Shown here piece after piece: positions 50,261 through 61,200 of a stretch of DNA of 64,000 bases (positions are counted from its first letter, which is position 1; each line of letters opens with the position of its first letter). Source of the DNA: Azospirillum fermentarium (GTDB lineage Bacteria; Pseudomonadota; Alphaproteobacteria; Azospirillales; Azospirillaceae); NCBI RefSeq assembly GCF_025961205.1, contig NZ_JAOQNH010000003.1, positions 124,001 to 188,000 on the forward strand. Direction: 5' to 3'. Under the pieces are notes generated by a model. It worked only from the letters and a program-made list of their open reading frames with translations. It was not told the DNA's origin and did no database searches. A program made the position numbers and the translations under genes.

Positions 50261-51509
50261 GGCGCAACTCCTCATTCACGTCGATGCGGCGGAACGCCAG
50301 CCCCACGGCGGCGGCCGGCAGCGTGGACAGAACGGTGGTGACCGCCGCCGCCGCCAGCAGGCTGGCGGCGTCCAGACGGCAGGCCGCCTCCCCGTGGGCG
50401 ATGGAGGCCTGGAACAGGGTGTTGATGGCCGCCGCCGCCCCGGCGAAGCCGGCCACCGCCGCCACGCTGCCGGCGGCGGCCAGCACGACGGCCTGCGCCA
50501 CCGGAAAGGCCACCATCCAGCCGGTGCCGTAGCCGGCAAGGTTCAGGATGGCCAGATCGCGCCGCTTGCGCCGCAGGTTGCCCCATTGCCCGGCGGTGAC
50601 CGCCACGATGTAGCCGGCCACCGACAGGCTGGAGATGATCAGCAGCACCGCCCGCAGGCTGTCGTCCAGCGACAGGGCCGAGGCGATTTCCGCCCGCCGG
50701 GTGGCGACGGTGATCCCCCGCGCCTCCAGTGCGGCGGCGACGGGCTGCACGCTGCGGATGGAGCGGGCGTAGAGCCGGAACAGGGGATAGTCCGCCGCCG
50801 CGTGCGCCGGCTCGCCCGTGGTGACGCCCAGCGCCGGCACCGCCTTGCCGTCGCGGAAATCCTGCACCGCCTCCACCAGCGCCAGAGAGCCATAGGCCGT
50901 GGTGCCGCCGTCGTTCTGCGCCGCCAGCACCGCCGCGACGGTCAGGGGAACCGCCAGCGGTTCGGTGCGGCCGCCGCGCACCCGCTCCACGAACGCCGTC
51001 ACCCCATCGCCCGCCGCCACCCCCAGGCGCCCAGCGGCGCGTGCGCTCAGCACCACCGCCCCCGCCCCCGCCCCCGCTCCCGAGGGCGTTCCCATGGACG
51101 CCGCCGCGCTTCCCGTCACCGGGTCGCCCGGGGCCGTCGGGATCAGGGAGGTGCGCACCTCCACCCGGCTGGCGCCCGGCGACGGGGCGGCGGGCAGCAG
51201 GTCGATCTGCCCGGCGATCAGCCGGGTGGACGGGATGACGAAGGCCACGTCGGGGTTGCCCGCCATCTCGCGGAACCACGCGGCGTCGAAACGGTTGGCG
51301 CCCGTGGCCTCGGGCGTGATCAGCCGCATGGCCGGGTCGCGGTCCAGGCGCGCGATCAGCGTGCCGATGGCCCCCTGGTGCAGCCCGAACAGCACCAGCA
51401 GCGGCGTCAGCACCGCGGCGATGGCGATCACCTGCGCCAGCGCCACCGGCCATTCCCCGCGCAGGTCGGCCAGCGACAGCCGCAGAAGCTGGACCAGACG
51501 CCCGGTCAT
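50253..51509 (-). CDS. FtsX/LolC-like ABC transporter permease
   Basis: 418 residues. One membrane helix near the N-terminus (VALAQVIAIAAVLTPLLVLFG), a periplasmic domain of about 200 residues, then three helices (LLIISSLSVAGYIVAVTAG, an alanine-rich segment near 330-360, and one near 385-405). This is the four-helix MacB/LolCE layout. The conserved cytosolic loop RRKRRDLAILNLAGYGTGWMV matches FtsX-family coupling regions. Such systems act mechanically on envelope substrates such as lipoproteins. It is translationally coupled to its ATPase (ATGA overlap). Confidence 0.87.
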   Translation of the reverse strand: MTGRLVQLLRLSLADLRGEWPVALAQVIAIAAVLTPLLVLFGLHQGAIGTLIARLDRDPAMRLITPEATGANRFDAAWFREMAGNPDVAFVIPSTRLIAGQIDLLPAAPSPGASRVEVRTSLIPTAPGDPVTGSAAASMGTPSGAGAGAGAVVLSARAAGRLGVAAGDGVTAFVERVRGGRTEPLAVPLTVAAVLAAQNDGGTTAYGSLALVEAVQDFRDGKAVPALGVTTGEPAHAAADYPLFRLYARSIRSVQPVAAALEARGITVATRRAEIASALSLDDSLRAVLLIISSLSVAGYIVAVTAGQWGNLRRKRRDLAILNLAGYGTGWMVAFPVAQAVVLAAAGSVAAVAGFAGAAAAINTLFQASIAHGEAACRLDAASLLAAAAVTTVLSTLPAAAVGLAFRRIDVNEELRHV

Positions 51510-52246
51510 GGCGTGTCCCCCGGTTCCGCCGCGCCGCCGTGATGGAGGAGCGACCCATGAGCCCGCGGCTGGCAGACGGCGACGGTCAGGCCGTGGCGTT
51601 CGGCCAGGGCACGGTCGTGGGTCACCACCACCAGTGCTGCCCCGTGGCGGCGGGCGGCGGCGGTCAGCAGGGCCATGGTGGTCTCGGCGCTGGCGGGATC
51701 GAGGGAGGCGGTGGGCTCGTCGGCCAGGATCAGCGGCGGTTCGTGGGCCAGGGCGCGGGCGATGGCCACCCGCTGGCGCTGGCCGATGGACACGTGCCGC
51801 GGCAGCCGGGCGCGCAGGGCGGCGATGCCCAGCTCCTCCAGCAGCCGGTCCGCCGGGCCGGGGCAGGGCAGGCCCAGCAGCCGGCGCGTCAGCAGCGTGT
51901 TCTCGCCCACGCTCAGGAACGGGATCAGCCCGCCGGTCTGGAGCACATAGCCGATGCCGGCGGCGCGCAGCCGGGTCAGCCGCCCCCGCGCACCGTCCCG
52001 CCACAGGGCCGGCACGTCCGCCGCCGGTTCCGCCGTCACCCGCAAGGTGAAGCTCCGGGCCGCCGTCGGGCGCAGCACCAGGGCCAGCATGTCCAGCACC
52101 GTGCTCTTGCCGCAGCCGCTGGGGCCGGTCAGGGCGATCTGCTCCCCCGGCATCACCCGCAGGCGTTCGATGCCCACGATGAAGCGGCCAGCCCCCTCGC
52201 CCCGCTGGAGAAAGCAATCGGCGATGTCGATGACCGGGCCGCCCAT
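51506..52246 (-). CDS. LolD/MacB-like ABC transporter ATPase
   Basis: 246 residues. Walker A GPSGCGKST, Q-loop YVLQTGGLIPFLS, signature VSIGQRQRVAIARAL (Ile for the usual Gly/Ser, still compatible), Walker B LILADEPTASLDP and switch VVTHDRAL. It belongs to the LolD/MacB/FtsE group that couples to FtsX-like permeases. It lies 23 bp after the VWA gene and overlaps its permease by four bases, placing mechanotransmission ATPase activity inside the Srf array. Confidence 0.92.
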   Translation of the reverse strand: MGGPVIDIADCFLQRGEGAGRFIVGIERLRVMPGEQIALTGPSGCGKSTVLDMLALVLRPTAARSFTLRVTAEPAADVPALWRDGARGRLTRLRAAGIGYVLQTGGLIPFLSVGENTLLTRRLLGLPCPGPADRLLEELGIAALRARLPRHVSIGQRQRVAIARALAHEPPLILADEPTASLDPASAETTMALLTAAARRHGAALVVVTHDRALAERHGLTVAVCQPRAHGSLLHHGGAAEPGDTP

Positions 52247-52269
52247 GTCCCCCTCCCGTTCCGCCGCCG

Positions 52270-54384
52270 TCAGGGCAGGCTGTCGATGGGAACGGGATAG
52301 ACCGCATCCCCCGCCGCCGATCCGTCGGACAGCGGAACCCAGCGGTCCACGTCATCGTGAAAACGCTGGTACAGCGCGACCTTGGACTTGATCTCGTCGA
52401 TCAGCGTCTGCTGCTCGCCCACGCTCATGCGGGTCCAGGAATCCGGGTCGATGCCCATGATCTTGCTCTGATAGGGCAGGCCGTCGAGATACTCGCCCAT
52501 CAGCCCCACCTCCTCCAGGTTGCGGGCCGGGCCCTGGGCGATGCGCGACGGGTCGCGGCCCATGGCGGCGGCGGCGCTGCGCAGCTGGTTGAAGAAATCC
52601 TCCGGCTCGATCTGGCCCTTTTCGCCCGCGTCCACCACCCGGCGCAGGGTGGCCTGCAGGTCGCTCAGCTGGTTCTTGGTCAGCAGCAGCCGCACGCTGA
52701 AGGCGGCCAGATCGGGGCGGCGGAAATCCCGGTCGGAGGCCCAGGCTTCGAACATGGGCGGCGCCTTGGTCCCCTGCACCGTGCCCAGATAGGCCAGCCG
52801 CATGGCGCGGCCCACCGCTTCCGCCGTCTGCTGCAGCCGGTCGGCCGCCGCCGCGGGTGCCGCCGCGGCTGCTGCTGCGGGCGCCGCCGTGGCGGGCGCC
52901 GGGGGCGGGGCGGTGGGGTCGGTCTTGCCGGCGTCGCGGACCTGGGTGACGAGGCTCTGGGCCAGCTTTTCCACCTGACTGCGGAACACCTCCTGATCCC
53001 CGGCGTCCACCGGGAAATACAGGGAGCCCACGCCGGGGAAGTGCGACAGCCGTTCGTACTGGGCGCGTGCCGCGGCGTGGTCGTTGCGCCCCTCCGCCGT
53101 TTTCAGGTGCAGGATGTAGAGGGCGATGCCGTTGGCCTCCGCCAACTGGCGGATCTGGTCGGTGGACAGGCCGGTGCTGGCCAGCGGCGACGACCCTTCG
53201 CGCGAGCTGGCGTCGGTGACCATGATGATGTAGCGGCCCCCGAACCCCTTCCAGTCGATGCCGCGGATGGCCTGTTCCAGGCCGGCGTAACCATCCTCGG
53301 CAAAGGCGCGGGTGGAGATGGGGGTGGCGCGCAGATCCTTGACCTGCTGCATGAAGGCATCGCGGCTGGCGGTGGCCGACGGGTCGGCGAACATGCGGGC
53401 CAGATACTCCAGCCCCTTCACCTTGCCCGGATCGTCGCGGTAGGCCACCAGCCCGAACCGCACCCGGCTGTCCAGCTTGGCGCTTTCGATTTCGCGGTAC
53501 ACGGCATCCACCGCCTGACGGGTGCGGTCGATGTAGGGCTGCATGGACGAGGTGGCGTCGATGACGAACACCACCCCGGACCGGAACTTCGCCAGCGCGT
53601 CGTCCATGTTGCCGCGCTGGAGCACCTGCGGCTGCGCCGCCTGGGGCGGGGCCGGCTGGGTCTGGGCCTGCGGCTGGGGGACGGCGGTGGCCGCGTCCGC
53701 CGTCTCCTTGGTGACGGACGCGATCTTGACCGTGCGCACGCGGAACCCGCTGGGCAGCGGCTTGGTCTCCGCCTCCAGGATCGGCAGCAGGTAGAACTGC
53801 TTTTGCAGGTCGATGAAGGTTTCCGGCTCGATGGACACCACCGGGCTGCCGGGGGGCAGGGCACCCTTCACGATCTGCCGGCGCCATTCCTCGCTCTGGG
53901 CCAGCAACTGGTCCGATTGCAGCAGGCCCGTCAGGGACGGCTGGTCGCGGAAGAACAGCACGCGGTCGCGGTTGGCCGGGTTGTTGAACGCCAGGACCAG
54001 CGAATGGCGCCACGGGATGGTGTCCTGGATGCGCACCCACCCGGCGGTGGTTCCCTGGCTGTCCGGCCCCACCTCCACATAGGACGCCTCGCCCTGCTCC
54101 TGCTGGCCATAGACGTACATCACCGACAGCGGCGGCAGGCTCTTGCCCGGCGGTCCCCCCGGCTGGGCGGCAAGCTGAGCCCCCGGACGGGTCAGCACCC
54201 GCTGAAACAGGGTGGTCTTTCCCGGAATCAGCAGCGGCGTGCGCTTGCCCGCGGCCTGGGGCTGGGCGGCGGCCTCCTGCGCCGGGGCGGCGGCTGCCCC
54301 CGCCAGCAGCAGGGCCGCGGCAGCGAGGCCGGCGGCAAGGCGGCGGCGGAGGGCCGGACGGATGGCAGGGAACGGCGTGGTCAT
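52270..54384 (-). CDS. Secreted VWA-domain protein (704 aa)
   Basis: An N-terminal signal peptide (about 8-36, cleavage near APAQ) precedes a region of about 230 residues with no recognised domain, a Gln/Pro linker, and a von Willebrand A domain (about 265-480) beginning VVFVIDATSSMQPYIDRTR. The MIDAS motif is DxTxS instead of DxSxS, with downstream IIMVTDASSREG completing a possible metal site. An Ala/Pro stretch and a helical C-terminal domain follow. GGGGGGAG precedes the ATG at 54384. It lies 13 bp after the Sel1 gene and 23 bp before the ABC ATPase. A periplasmic adhesion or scaffold role is inferred. Confidence 0.85.
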   Translation of the reverse strand: MTTPFPAIRPALRRRLAAGLAAAALLLAGAAAAPAQEAAAQPQAAGKRTPLLIPGKTTLFQRVLTRPGAQLAAQPGGPPGKSLPPLSVMYVYGQQEQGEASYVEVGPDSQGTTAGWVRIQDTIPWRHSLVLAFNNPANRDRVLFFRDQPSLTGLLQSDQLLAQSEEWRRQIVKGALPPGSPVVSIEPETFIDLQKQFYLLPILEAETKPLPSGFRVRTVKIASVTKETADAATAVPQPQAQTQPAPPQAAQPQVLQRGNMDDALAKFRSGVVFVIDATSSMQPYIDRTRQAVDAVYREIESAKLDSRVRFGLVAYRDDPGKVKGLEYLARMFADPSATASRDAFMQQVKDLRATPISTRAFAEDGYAGLEQAIRGIDWKGFGGRYIIMVTDASSREGSSPLASTGLSTDQIRQLAEANGIALYILHLKTAEGRNDHAAARAQYERLSHFPGVGSLYFPVDAGDQEVFRSQVEKLAQSLVTQVRDAGKTDPTAPPPAPATAAPAAAAAAAPAAAADRLQQTAEAVGRAMRLAYLGTVQGTKAPPMFEAWASDRDFRRPDLAAFSVRLLLTKNQLSDLQATLRRVVDAGEKGQIEPEDFFNQLRSAAAAMGRDPSRIAQGPARNLEEVGLMGEYLDGLPYQSKIMGIDPDSWTRMSVGEQQTLIDEIKSKVALYQRFHDDVDRWVPLSDGSAAGDAVYPVPIDSLP

Positions 54385-54397
54385 GATCTCCCCCCGG

Positions 54398-55516
54398 TCA
54401 TTGTTGCTGGGGCAGGGCGCTGCGCGCCTGCTGGTGGCCATGGCCGGCGGCCCGCTTCAGCCACGCCAGCCCGCTTTCCGCCCCCTGGGGATCGCTGGTG
54501 GCGCCGCTCATCAGCACACGGCCCAGCCGGTATTCCGCCTCCGCGTCGCCGGCCTCGGCGGCCTTGCGGTACCAGCTTGCGGCCACGTCGGCGTTGGGGG
54601 TGGGCATCGGGCTGGTCTTGGGCGAATGGAACGCGGGGTCGTACATGGCCCCTACCTCCACCGCCGCCTGCGGCATCCCCTTGTCCGCCGCGTGGCGCAG
54701 CAGCAGGAAGGCGCCGTCCAGCGACGCGGCCTCCAGATAGCGCTTGCCCTCGGCATAGGCGCGGTCGGCGCCCACCCCTTCCTGCAGCAGGCGGCGGGCG
54801 TCGGCGGTTCCCGTGGGGGCCGGTGCGGCGGGGGGCGGCGGTGCCGGGGCCGCAACGGGCGCCGGTGCGGGCGCCGGTGCGGGCGGCGGCTCCGGCTCCG
54901 TGCCGGCAATCCGGCTGTCCCGCTGGGTCAGGAACCACCAGCCACCGGCGGCACCGCCCGCCAGTATCAGCACGGCGGCCACGGCCAGCCACGGCATCCC
55001 GCTCCGGGTGACCGGCGGCGGAGGGGGCGGGGGCGGCGGAGGGGGCGGCGGCGGGATGATGATCTCGTCCGGTCCCGTCGGCGGGGGGGTGGCTTCCCCG
55101 CCCGAAGGCCCGGCGGGCGGCCACTCGGCATCGGGCGGCGGCTGCCAGTCGGGCGGGGTGGACTTGCCGCGGAAGGCGCGCAGGATCAGCCGCTCCTCCA
55201 CGACGCCGCCGTCCACCGCCTGCAGCCGCAGCAGATAGGGTGCGTTGGGCCGCAGGTGGAACATGACGCCGTGTTCCAGGTCGAACAGAAGCTGCCCGTC
55301 CTCGTGCCGGACATTGGCGGGGGGGAACCAGAACACCGCGGATTTCCACGGCGCGTCCGGGGTCCGCGGGTCCAGGTGCATCGCCTTTTCCGTGCCCCGC
55401 GTCTGATCGACCAGGGTGATGAGCACGGGCATGGCGATGCGCCCGGTATCCCCGCCGACCGCGACCAGAACGCGGCCGCCGGGATAGCTGGGGGGTTGGC
55501 TCGTACGGACGGGCAT
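54398..55516 (-). CDS. Proline-rich single-pass protein with Sel1-like repeats
   Basis: 372 residues. An unrecognised N-terminal domain (about 1-125, cytosolic by topology) is followed by a run of 14 prolines (near 153-166), one membrane helix (about 172-196, MPWLAVAAVLILAGGAAGGW), a Pro/Ala spacer, and three Sel1/TPR-like repeats (AFLLLRHAADKGMPQAAVEV, SWYRKAAEAGDAEAEYRLG, LAWLKRAAGHGHQQA) on the periplasmic side. Sel1 repeats mediate protein-protein contacts. The layout resembles that of the SrfA-like protein nearby (cytosolic domain, helix, Pro-rich stalk, periplasmic end). It sits 26 bp after srfC. Confidence 0.82.
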   Translation of the reverse strand: MPVRTSQPPSYPGGRVLVAVGGDTGRIAMPVLITLVDQTRGTEKAMHLDPRTPDAPWKSAVFWFPPANVRHEDGQLLFDLEHGVMFHLRPNAPYLLRLQAVDGGVVEERLILRAFRGKSTPPDWQPPPDAEWPPAGPSGGEATPPPTGPDEIIIPPPPPPPPPPPPPPVTRSGMPWLAVAAVLILAGGAAGGWWFLTQRDSRIAGTEPEPPPAPAPAPAPVAAPAPPPPAAPAPTGTADARRLLQEGVGADRAYAEGKRYLEAASLDGAFLLLRHAADKGMPQAAVEVGAMYDPAFHSPKTSPMPTPNADVAASWYRKAAEAGDAEAEYRLGRVLMSGATSDPQGAESGLAWLKRAAGHGHQQARSALPQQQ

Positions 55517-55542
55517 GGCGGCTCCTGCTGGGTTCCCGGTGG

Positions 55543-58215
55543 TCAGGATGCGAGGTCGATGGTGGCGAGGATGGCGCCGAGCGCGCGGTTCTGCTGCTCG
55601 TCGATCTCACGCCCGCCGGCAAACGCGATGTTGTCCAGCCCAAGCTGACGCAAGGCCACGCCCCAGTCGATGAAGCGTTCCCGGTCGATCAACTGGCGCT
55701 GGGTGCCCAGGGCGGGCAGCCGTTCGGGCAGCGGCGGCAGGGTGAAGACCGCCCGCTGCCGCGGCTTGGGCGCTTCGGGGAAGCCGGGGCGCCCCGTCTC
55801 GTCCGCTTCGCCGAACCCCAGATAGGCGACGTAATCGTTCAGCCGCATCAGGGCGATGCCGGCGGCCCGCTCCACCACGTCGTCCCAGCGGGTGTTGGCC
55901 GCCTGCACCTGGGCGCGCACCCCGTCGGCGATCTGGCGGCGCAGGTCCAGGCGGTTGGCGCCGATGATGACCTCCTGCACCAGCTGGTCCAGCACGTCGG
56001 CGCCCAGCCCCAGATGGGCCAGCAGGCCGGCGTCGCGGGACAGGGTGCGCAGCCGTTCGGTCCAGGCGTTCATCATCAGCCCGGCGAAGATCTCGGGCCG
56101 GTCGGGGGGCGCCTTGGCCGCAGCGGCGGGGGCCGCCCCCGCCGGCTCCTCGGCCCAGGGGTCGTCGTCGTCCACCGGGGCGGCGTCGGCGGGCGGGGGG
56201 GCAACGCGGTCCAGCCGCAGGGCCGCCACGTTGAGGAAGATCTCCACCACGTCGTCCGCCGGCATCATCAGCCGTTCCAGCAGCAGCCCGAACAGCGCGT
56301 AGTCCCCCGGCTTCAGCGCCGTGTTCAGCCGGACGCGCAACGAGCCCAGCGCCTGTTCCCGCTCGGTGCGCGAGGCGTCGTCGGCGGCGTGGTAGAAGCG
56401 CTTCAGGCTGGCGTGCAGGCCGGCCGCCTCGCTCATCAGCCGCTGGCGGATCTGGTTGGCCTTCAGGTTGGGGTCCAGCACCGCGTCCAGCCGGCGGACC
56501 AGCAGCCCGACGCCGCCGTCGTTGGGGGCGAACGCCGCCTCCCACACCTCGGCGGGATTGCGGAAATGGGTGCGGCACAGGGGCGAGGCGTCGAAGGCGC
56601 CGCGGTATTCCGCCAGCCGTTCGGCGTGGCGCCGGGCCGGGCCGGTTTCCACCAGCCCCTGCCCGCCCGCGGATTCGTCGTAATCCATCAGGTGTTCCTG
56701 GCGCATGCCGGGATTGCGCAGGAACAGGCTGTTGTCGAACGGGCGGCCGTCCCAATCGTGGGGCCAGCCGTCCTTGCCGTACATTTCCAGGAACGAGGCG
56801 TCGAGCCGGCGGTCCCACTTGCCGCGGCGCGAATCCGCCGTCTCCCCGCCCTTTTCCAGGAATTCCAGGTCGAACTTGGTCAACACCAGGAACAGGGCGT
56901 TCCTTACCTGCGCGCGCAGGGCCGGGGTGGCGCCGTGGGTCACCTCGATCCAGCCGCGCACCAGGGCGGCCAGATCCTTCACCTCGGCCACGCTGGGCGG
57001 CATGCACAGCAGCATGGCCGTCAGCTCGCGCTCCTCGCTGTAGCGCTGGAAGAGATAGGCGATCTTGCCGCGCAGCAGCAGCTCGCGCACCTGTTCCGAC
57101 CGGTCGGCGGCATCGGCGGGCAGGCTGGTCAGCTTCAGCCGCGACCGCGCGCCGGGGAAATCCAGCAGGTCGGTGTGCTCGAAGAAGCCCCAGGGCCGGT
57201 CGTTCATCACGATCTTCAGCTCGGCCACCAGCGCGCACAGCACCGCGCGGGGCACCGGCACCGCCGGCCCCAGGGCGCCGCCCGCCGCCATGGGCCGGAC
57301 GCTGACCGGATCGGCGGCGTCCTCCGCCGTGCCCAGCCGCTGCTTGACCAGCATCACGTCGATGATGGACCGCTCGCGCGGGATCAGTGCCGTCAGGGCG
57401 GCGTGGGCGTCGGTGGGGTGGCCCAGCCGTTCCAGCGCCCCGGCCAGCATGACGAACAGCTCGGTGAAGGCCGGCAGCCCGCCCCACAGCATGGCGTACA
57501 CCTGCGCCCGCCGCGCCAGCGGCAGCCGCCCGGCGGTGCGGATGACCGCGTCCCAGTAATCGGTGCCGTTCAGCGTCTTGATGCGGGCGGCGAAATTGCG
57601 CTGGAAATAATCGCCCAGGTCGTAAAGGGCGATTTCGTCCAGGTGGGGGGCCGCCGGCCCGGTGGCCTCGGCCTGTGCCGCGGCCAGAACCTGCCGGATC
57701 TCCGCCTCGTCCGGCAGCGGCACCGTCATGTTGTTGGGGTCGAAATCGGACAGGAAGCTGTTGGCCAGGATCTTCACCAGATCCGTTTCGGTCAGCATCC
57801 GCAGCTCCACCGGATGCTCGGGGTCGGTCACGCCGCCGCCGTGAATGGTGAAGCGCGTCACCAGCCCGGTGGATTCGCGGTCCCCCGGCGGGTTGATCTC
57901 GGTCAGGAAGTCCTTGCGCAGCGGGCCGAAGCAGGCCTGGAGCTGCTGGGGCGGCTTGCGGGCCAGCGCCGACACCAGATAGGACTTGCCCGCCTGGCTG
58001 GGGCCGAACACCCCGGCGCAGTTGCGCCGCCCGGCGGCCCCGGCCAGCTTGCGCGCCAGGTTTTCCGCCCGCCGCGTGGCGGTGGACAGGCCGTGCGCCT
58101 CGTTGGCGACGCTGACGGCGCCGCCGCGCACCGCGTCGATCCACAGCCGGGCCTGCCGGCTGCCCTCGGCCAGACGGCGGACCCCATCCACCAGCGTGTT
58201 GTCACCCTGAGTCAC
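55543..58215 (-). CDS. srfC: SrfC family protein, dynamin/GTPase-like
   Basis: 890 residues matching the putative virulence factor SrfC family named from Salmonella. A P-loop GTPase core is visible: G1 GPSQAGKS (71-78), a G3-like DFPG near residue 350 (LLDFPGARSR), and G4 TKFD near 445 (LVLTKFDLEF). An N-terminal helical segment and a long helical C-terminal half follow, with an acidic/Pro insert (DDDDPWAEEPAG). The large size and helical arms recall dynamin-like GTPases. It starts 12 bp after srfB and is almost certainly translated with it. The family function is unresolved; cytosolic or membrane-peripheral location is inferred, since no signal peptide or membrane helix is seen. Confidence 0.9.
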   Translation of the reverse strand: MTQGDNTLVDGVRRLAEGSRQARLWIDAVRGGAVSVANEAHGLSTATRRAENLARKLAGAAGRRNCAGVFGPSQAGKSYLVSALARKPPQQLQACFGPLRKDFLTEINPPGDRESTGLVTRFTIHGGGVTDPEHPVELRMLTETDLVKILANSFLSDFDPNNMTVPLPDEAEIRQVLAAAQAEATGPAAPHLDEIALYDLGDYFQRNFAARIKTLNGTDYWDAVIRTAGRLPLARRAQVYAMLWGGLPAFTELFVMLAGALERLGHPTDAHAALTALIPRERSIIDVMLVKQRLGTAEDAADPVSVRPMAAGGALGPAVPVPRAVLCALVAELKIVMNDRPWGFFEHTDLLDFPGARSRLKLTSLPADAADRSEQVRELLLRGKIAYLFQRYSEERELTAMLLCMPPSVAEVKDLAALVRGWIEVTHGATPALRAQVRNALFLVLTKFDLEFLEKGGETADSRRGKWDRRLDASFLEMYGKDGWPHDWDGRPFDNSLFLRNPGMRQEHLMDYDESAGGQGLVETGPARRHAERLAEYRGAFDASPLCRTHFRNPAEVWEAAFAPNDGGVGLLVRRLDAVLDPNLKANQIRQRLMSEAAGLHASLKRFYHAADDASRTEREQALGSLRVRLNTALKPGDYALFGLLLERLMMPADDVVEIFLNVAALRLDRVAPPPADAAPVDDDDPWAEEPAGAAPAAAAKAPPDRPEIFAGLMMNAWTERLRTLSRDAGLLAHLGLGADVLDQLVQEVIIGANRLDLRRQIADGVRAQVQAANTRWDDVVERAAGIALMRLNDYVAYLGFGEADETGRPGFPEAPKPRQRAVFTLPPLPERLPALGTQRQLIDRERFIDWGVALRQLGLDNIAFAGGREIDEQQNRALGAILATIDLAS

Positions 58216-58227
58216 GATCCGCCCCCG

Positions 58228-61200
58228 TCACTTGTCCAGCAGAATGCCGGTGTCCAGCCAATAGCCCTGTTGCCGGTCGATGGTTTGCAGCCGCAGGCGA
58301 AGCTGGTTCTTGGGCACCGTCCGTCCGTTGGCATCGGTGATGGTGTCGGGCTCGAAGCTGTCCACCACCTGTTTCTTCACGTCGCGTTCCGTCCGCTTGA
58401 GGCAGACGCTGAGCGGCGTGCGCGCGTTGAGGGCCTTGGCGATCTCCGACGAGGCGTAATCCAGGCTGTACTGCCGGGTCGCCGGCCACCAGTCCACGGG
58501 AAACTGCCGGAAGCCCAGCGCCATCGGCCCGCGGAACTCGAACGGCGTGTCGGGCAGGGTGTAGTCGGGATCGTCCAGCCGCATGCCGGCGTAATAGACG
58601 TCGGCGTCCAGCAGGCGGTTGTTGCGGTCCAGCTTGCCGAAGAACTGCGCGGTCGAACCGGGCTTCAGCTCGTCGGAGCGGAAGTTGAAGTTCTGAAGCT
58701 GCCCTTCCCCCAGCAGGCAGATCATGGCCCCCACCGACGCCGTGGTCTTGGGATCGGCGATGGTCGCGTCCAGGGCGCGGAACGGATACCACTGCCCCAC
58801 GCGGAACTGGTGCAGGCAGATGATGCGGTGGGGCGGCAGGCACCCCGTTTCCTCCATCACCGCGCGGATGGCCGGCAGCCGCGACGGGCGGCCCGACAGC
58901 AGCAGCAGGTCGGCCCGGCAGCGCCAGATCACCTCCGCCAGGGCCTGGAGCATGTCGCGGAACACCGACCGCACCACCCGGTCGATCTCCGCCCCGTCCA
59001 CGGGGAAATCCACCTGGGCCAGATCGAAGCCGGTGGCGCCGGCCCGCTCCGCCTCCTTGTTGAAGAAGCCGATGACGGCGGCGTTGGCCCCGTGGTCGCC
59101 GTCGAAGAAGCCGGCGAAGCCCCGCACCTCGGGCGCGAAGGGGGCGGTGGGGTCGTAGGATTCGTAGCGGTTCAGCATCGCCACCGCGATGGGGGTGGCG
59201 ATCTGGGCGGCGAACTGCTGGCGGCGGACCTGCTCCACCACATGCATGTCGCCGCGGTCCCCGCCCAGCAGGCGGTTCATCAGATGCTCGGCCTGCCCGG
59301 CCAGCCCGCACGCCTCCAGCCGGCGGCGGATGGGCGGCAGCACCAGTTCGCGGATGACGGCGAACACCGCCCCGTCCCCGGCCAGATTGAAGCCCTCGCG
59401 GAAATCCTGGCGGGGGAACAGGGTGACGTTGGCCCCCTGGCCCTCGGCCCGGTAGCTGGTGACCACCAGATCGGTGGTGCCGCCGCCGATGTCGAGCGTG
59501 GCGATGCGCAGCCCGGTGCGCGCCGCCGGATCCTGCTGGTTCAGCGGCAGCCGCATCACGTCGAAGAAGGCGCGGGCGTCGCCGGAATATTGCAGCGCCA
59601 CCTGGCCATAGAGATAGACGGCCTGGGTGGCGCTGGCCTCGTCCCATTTCAAGATGACGTCGGGCAGGCGCACGTCGTCGCGCAGCACCATCACCGGGCG
59701 GCCGTCGTCGCCGTAATCGGTGTCGGCCAGCCCCAGCGACAGGAAGGCCAGATCGCGGGCGGCGTCGGCCTGCTGCTGGAGGATCTGGCGCTCGGCCAGC
59801 GGCATGGCCGTGGGCATGGTCATGATGATGCGGCGCAGCCGGCGCGGCAGGTCGGCGCTGCGCCGCCGCAGCCGGTGGGCCGGCGAATTCATCATGCACA
59901 GCGCCTGCAGGAAGATTTCCGCCAGCACGAACGACATCAGGTTGCGGCGGGCGTACAGCGCGCGGATGGACGGCAGCAGCAGCATGTCCGACCCCGGCCG
60001 GTTCGGGTCGATGCGGTGAACCGCGTCGCCGAAGTCGTTGACCAGGGTGGTGAAGGCGACGCCAGTGGCGATGGGCGCCTGTTCGCCGTGTTCGGTTTCG
60101 GCGTTGAAGCGCCAGCTTTCCTCCCGCGCGTCGTCGTCCCACAGATAGCGCTTGGGGCTGGACAGGCCGGTCGCCCCCTCGCTGCCGCGGCGCTGGCTGG
60201 CCAGATGCACCGCTTCGGGGCCGACGCGCACCACGGTGGGCCAGCCGAAGGCGTCGGGCCGCCCGCTGCGCAGGGACAGGTGATCGCGCCCGAAGCTGGC
60301 GCGGCTGAATTCCAGCCAGCTTTCGAAGGGATCGTTGTAGACCCGCTCGGGCCGCGTCAGGTCGCGGAGCTGGAGCTTCACCGCCTTGGTGATGTCGGTG
60401 CCGAGCTGGTCCGGTTCGGCTTCGATCAGCAGGCCGCAGGTGCGCGAATTGCCCAGGTCGAGCACCATGTCCACGTCCACCGGCACCGGGCGCGGTTCGG
60501 TGGCGCGGTCCACGATCTTCAGCTTGGGCAGCAGGTCCAGCGCGTGCAGCAGATCCAGGAACGCCTTGTAGCGGGCAAGGTGCTCATGCGCCCCTTCCAT
60601 CCGCTCGCGCAGGTCGTCCATGGACAAGGTTTGGGCGTGGCGGGAGCCGGCGCGGCGCCGCTCCTCCCGCTCCACCATTTCCTTGAAGGTTTCCAGGCAC
60701 CAGTCCTTCACCCACGCTTCGCGCACGAACCAGTCGATGGGGTCGCGGCGGGACGGCAGGGAGAAGGTGCGCCCGTTGCGGGCGTCGTCGGGGGAGGGGG
60801 CGAGGTACGCTTCGTCCTCGATGAAATCCATCAGCCCGGTGTCGATGGCGATCACCAGGCGGTAATCGTTGCCGTTGCGGTCGGGCTGGTCCAGATGGCG
60901 CAGATAGCCGCGGACCCAGTTGGTCGGCCCGCGGAAATACCCGCCCCCCAGCTCCTCGCGCAGCAGCGGCAGCGGCATCCACACCTGTTCCACCATCAGC
61001 AAGACCCGTTTCAGGTCCAGCGAATAGCTTTCGTGGCGGTCCGTCTCCTCGTTGCCGCGGCGGATCATCACCGGCATGGCATCGTCGTTCAACTGCGACT
61101 TGGGGTCGTCCCAGAACCCCCAGTCGCGCGGCACGGGCGCGTCCTTGGGCAGGGCGAAGCCGAAATCGAGGAACTGGACCCCGCTGCCGGGGATGACCGA

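Noticed and set aside
55006..55060. GC-rich simple repeat as an independent repeat element
   Set aside because: It is the coding sequence for the polyproline run of the Sel1 protein, in frame throughout.
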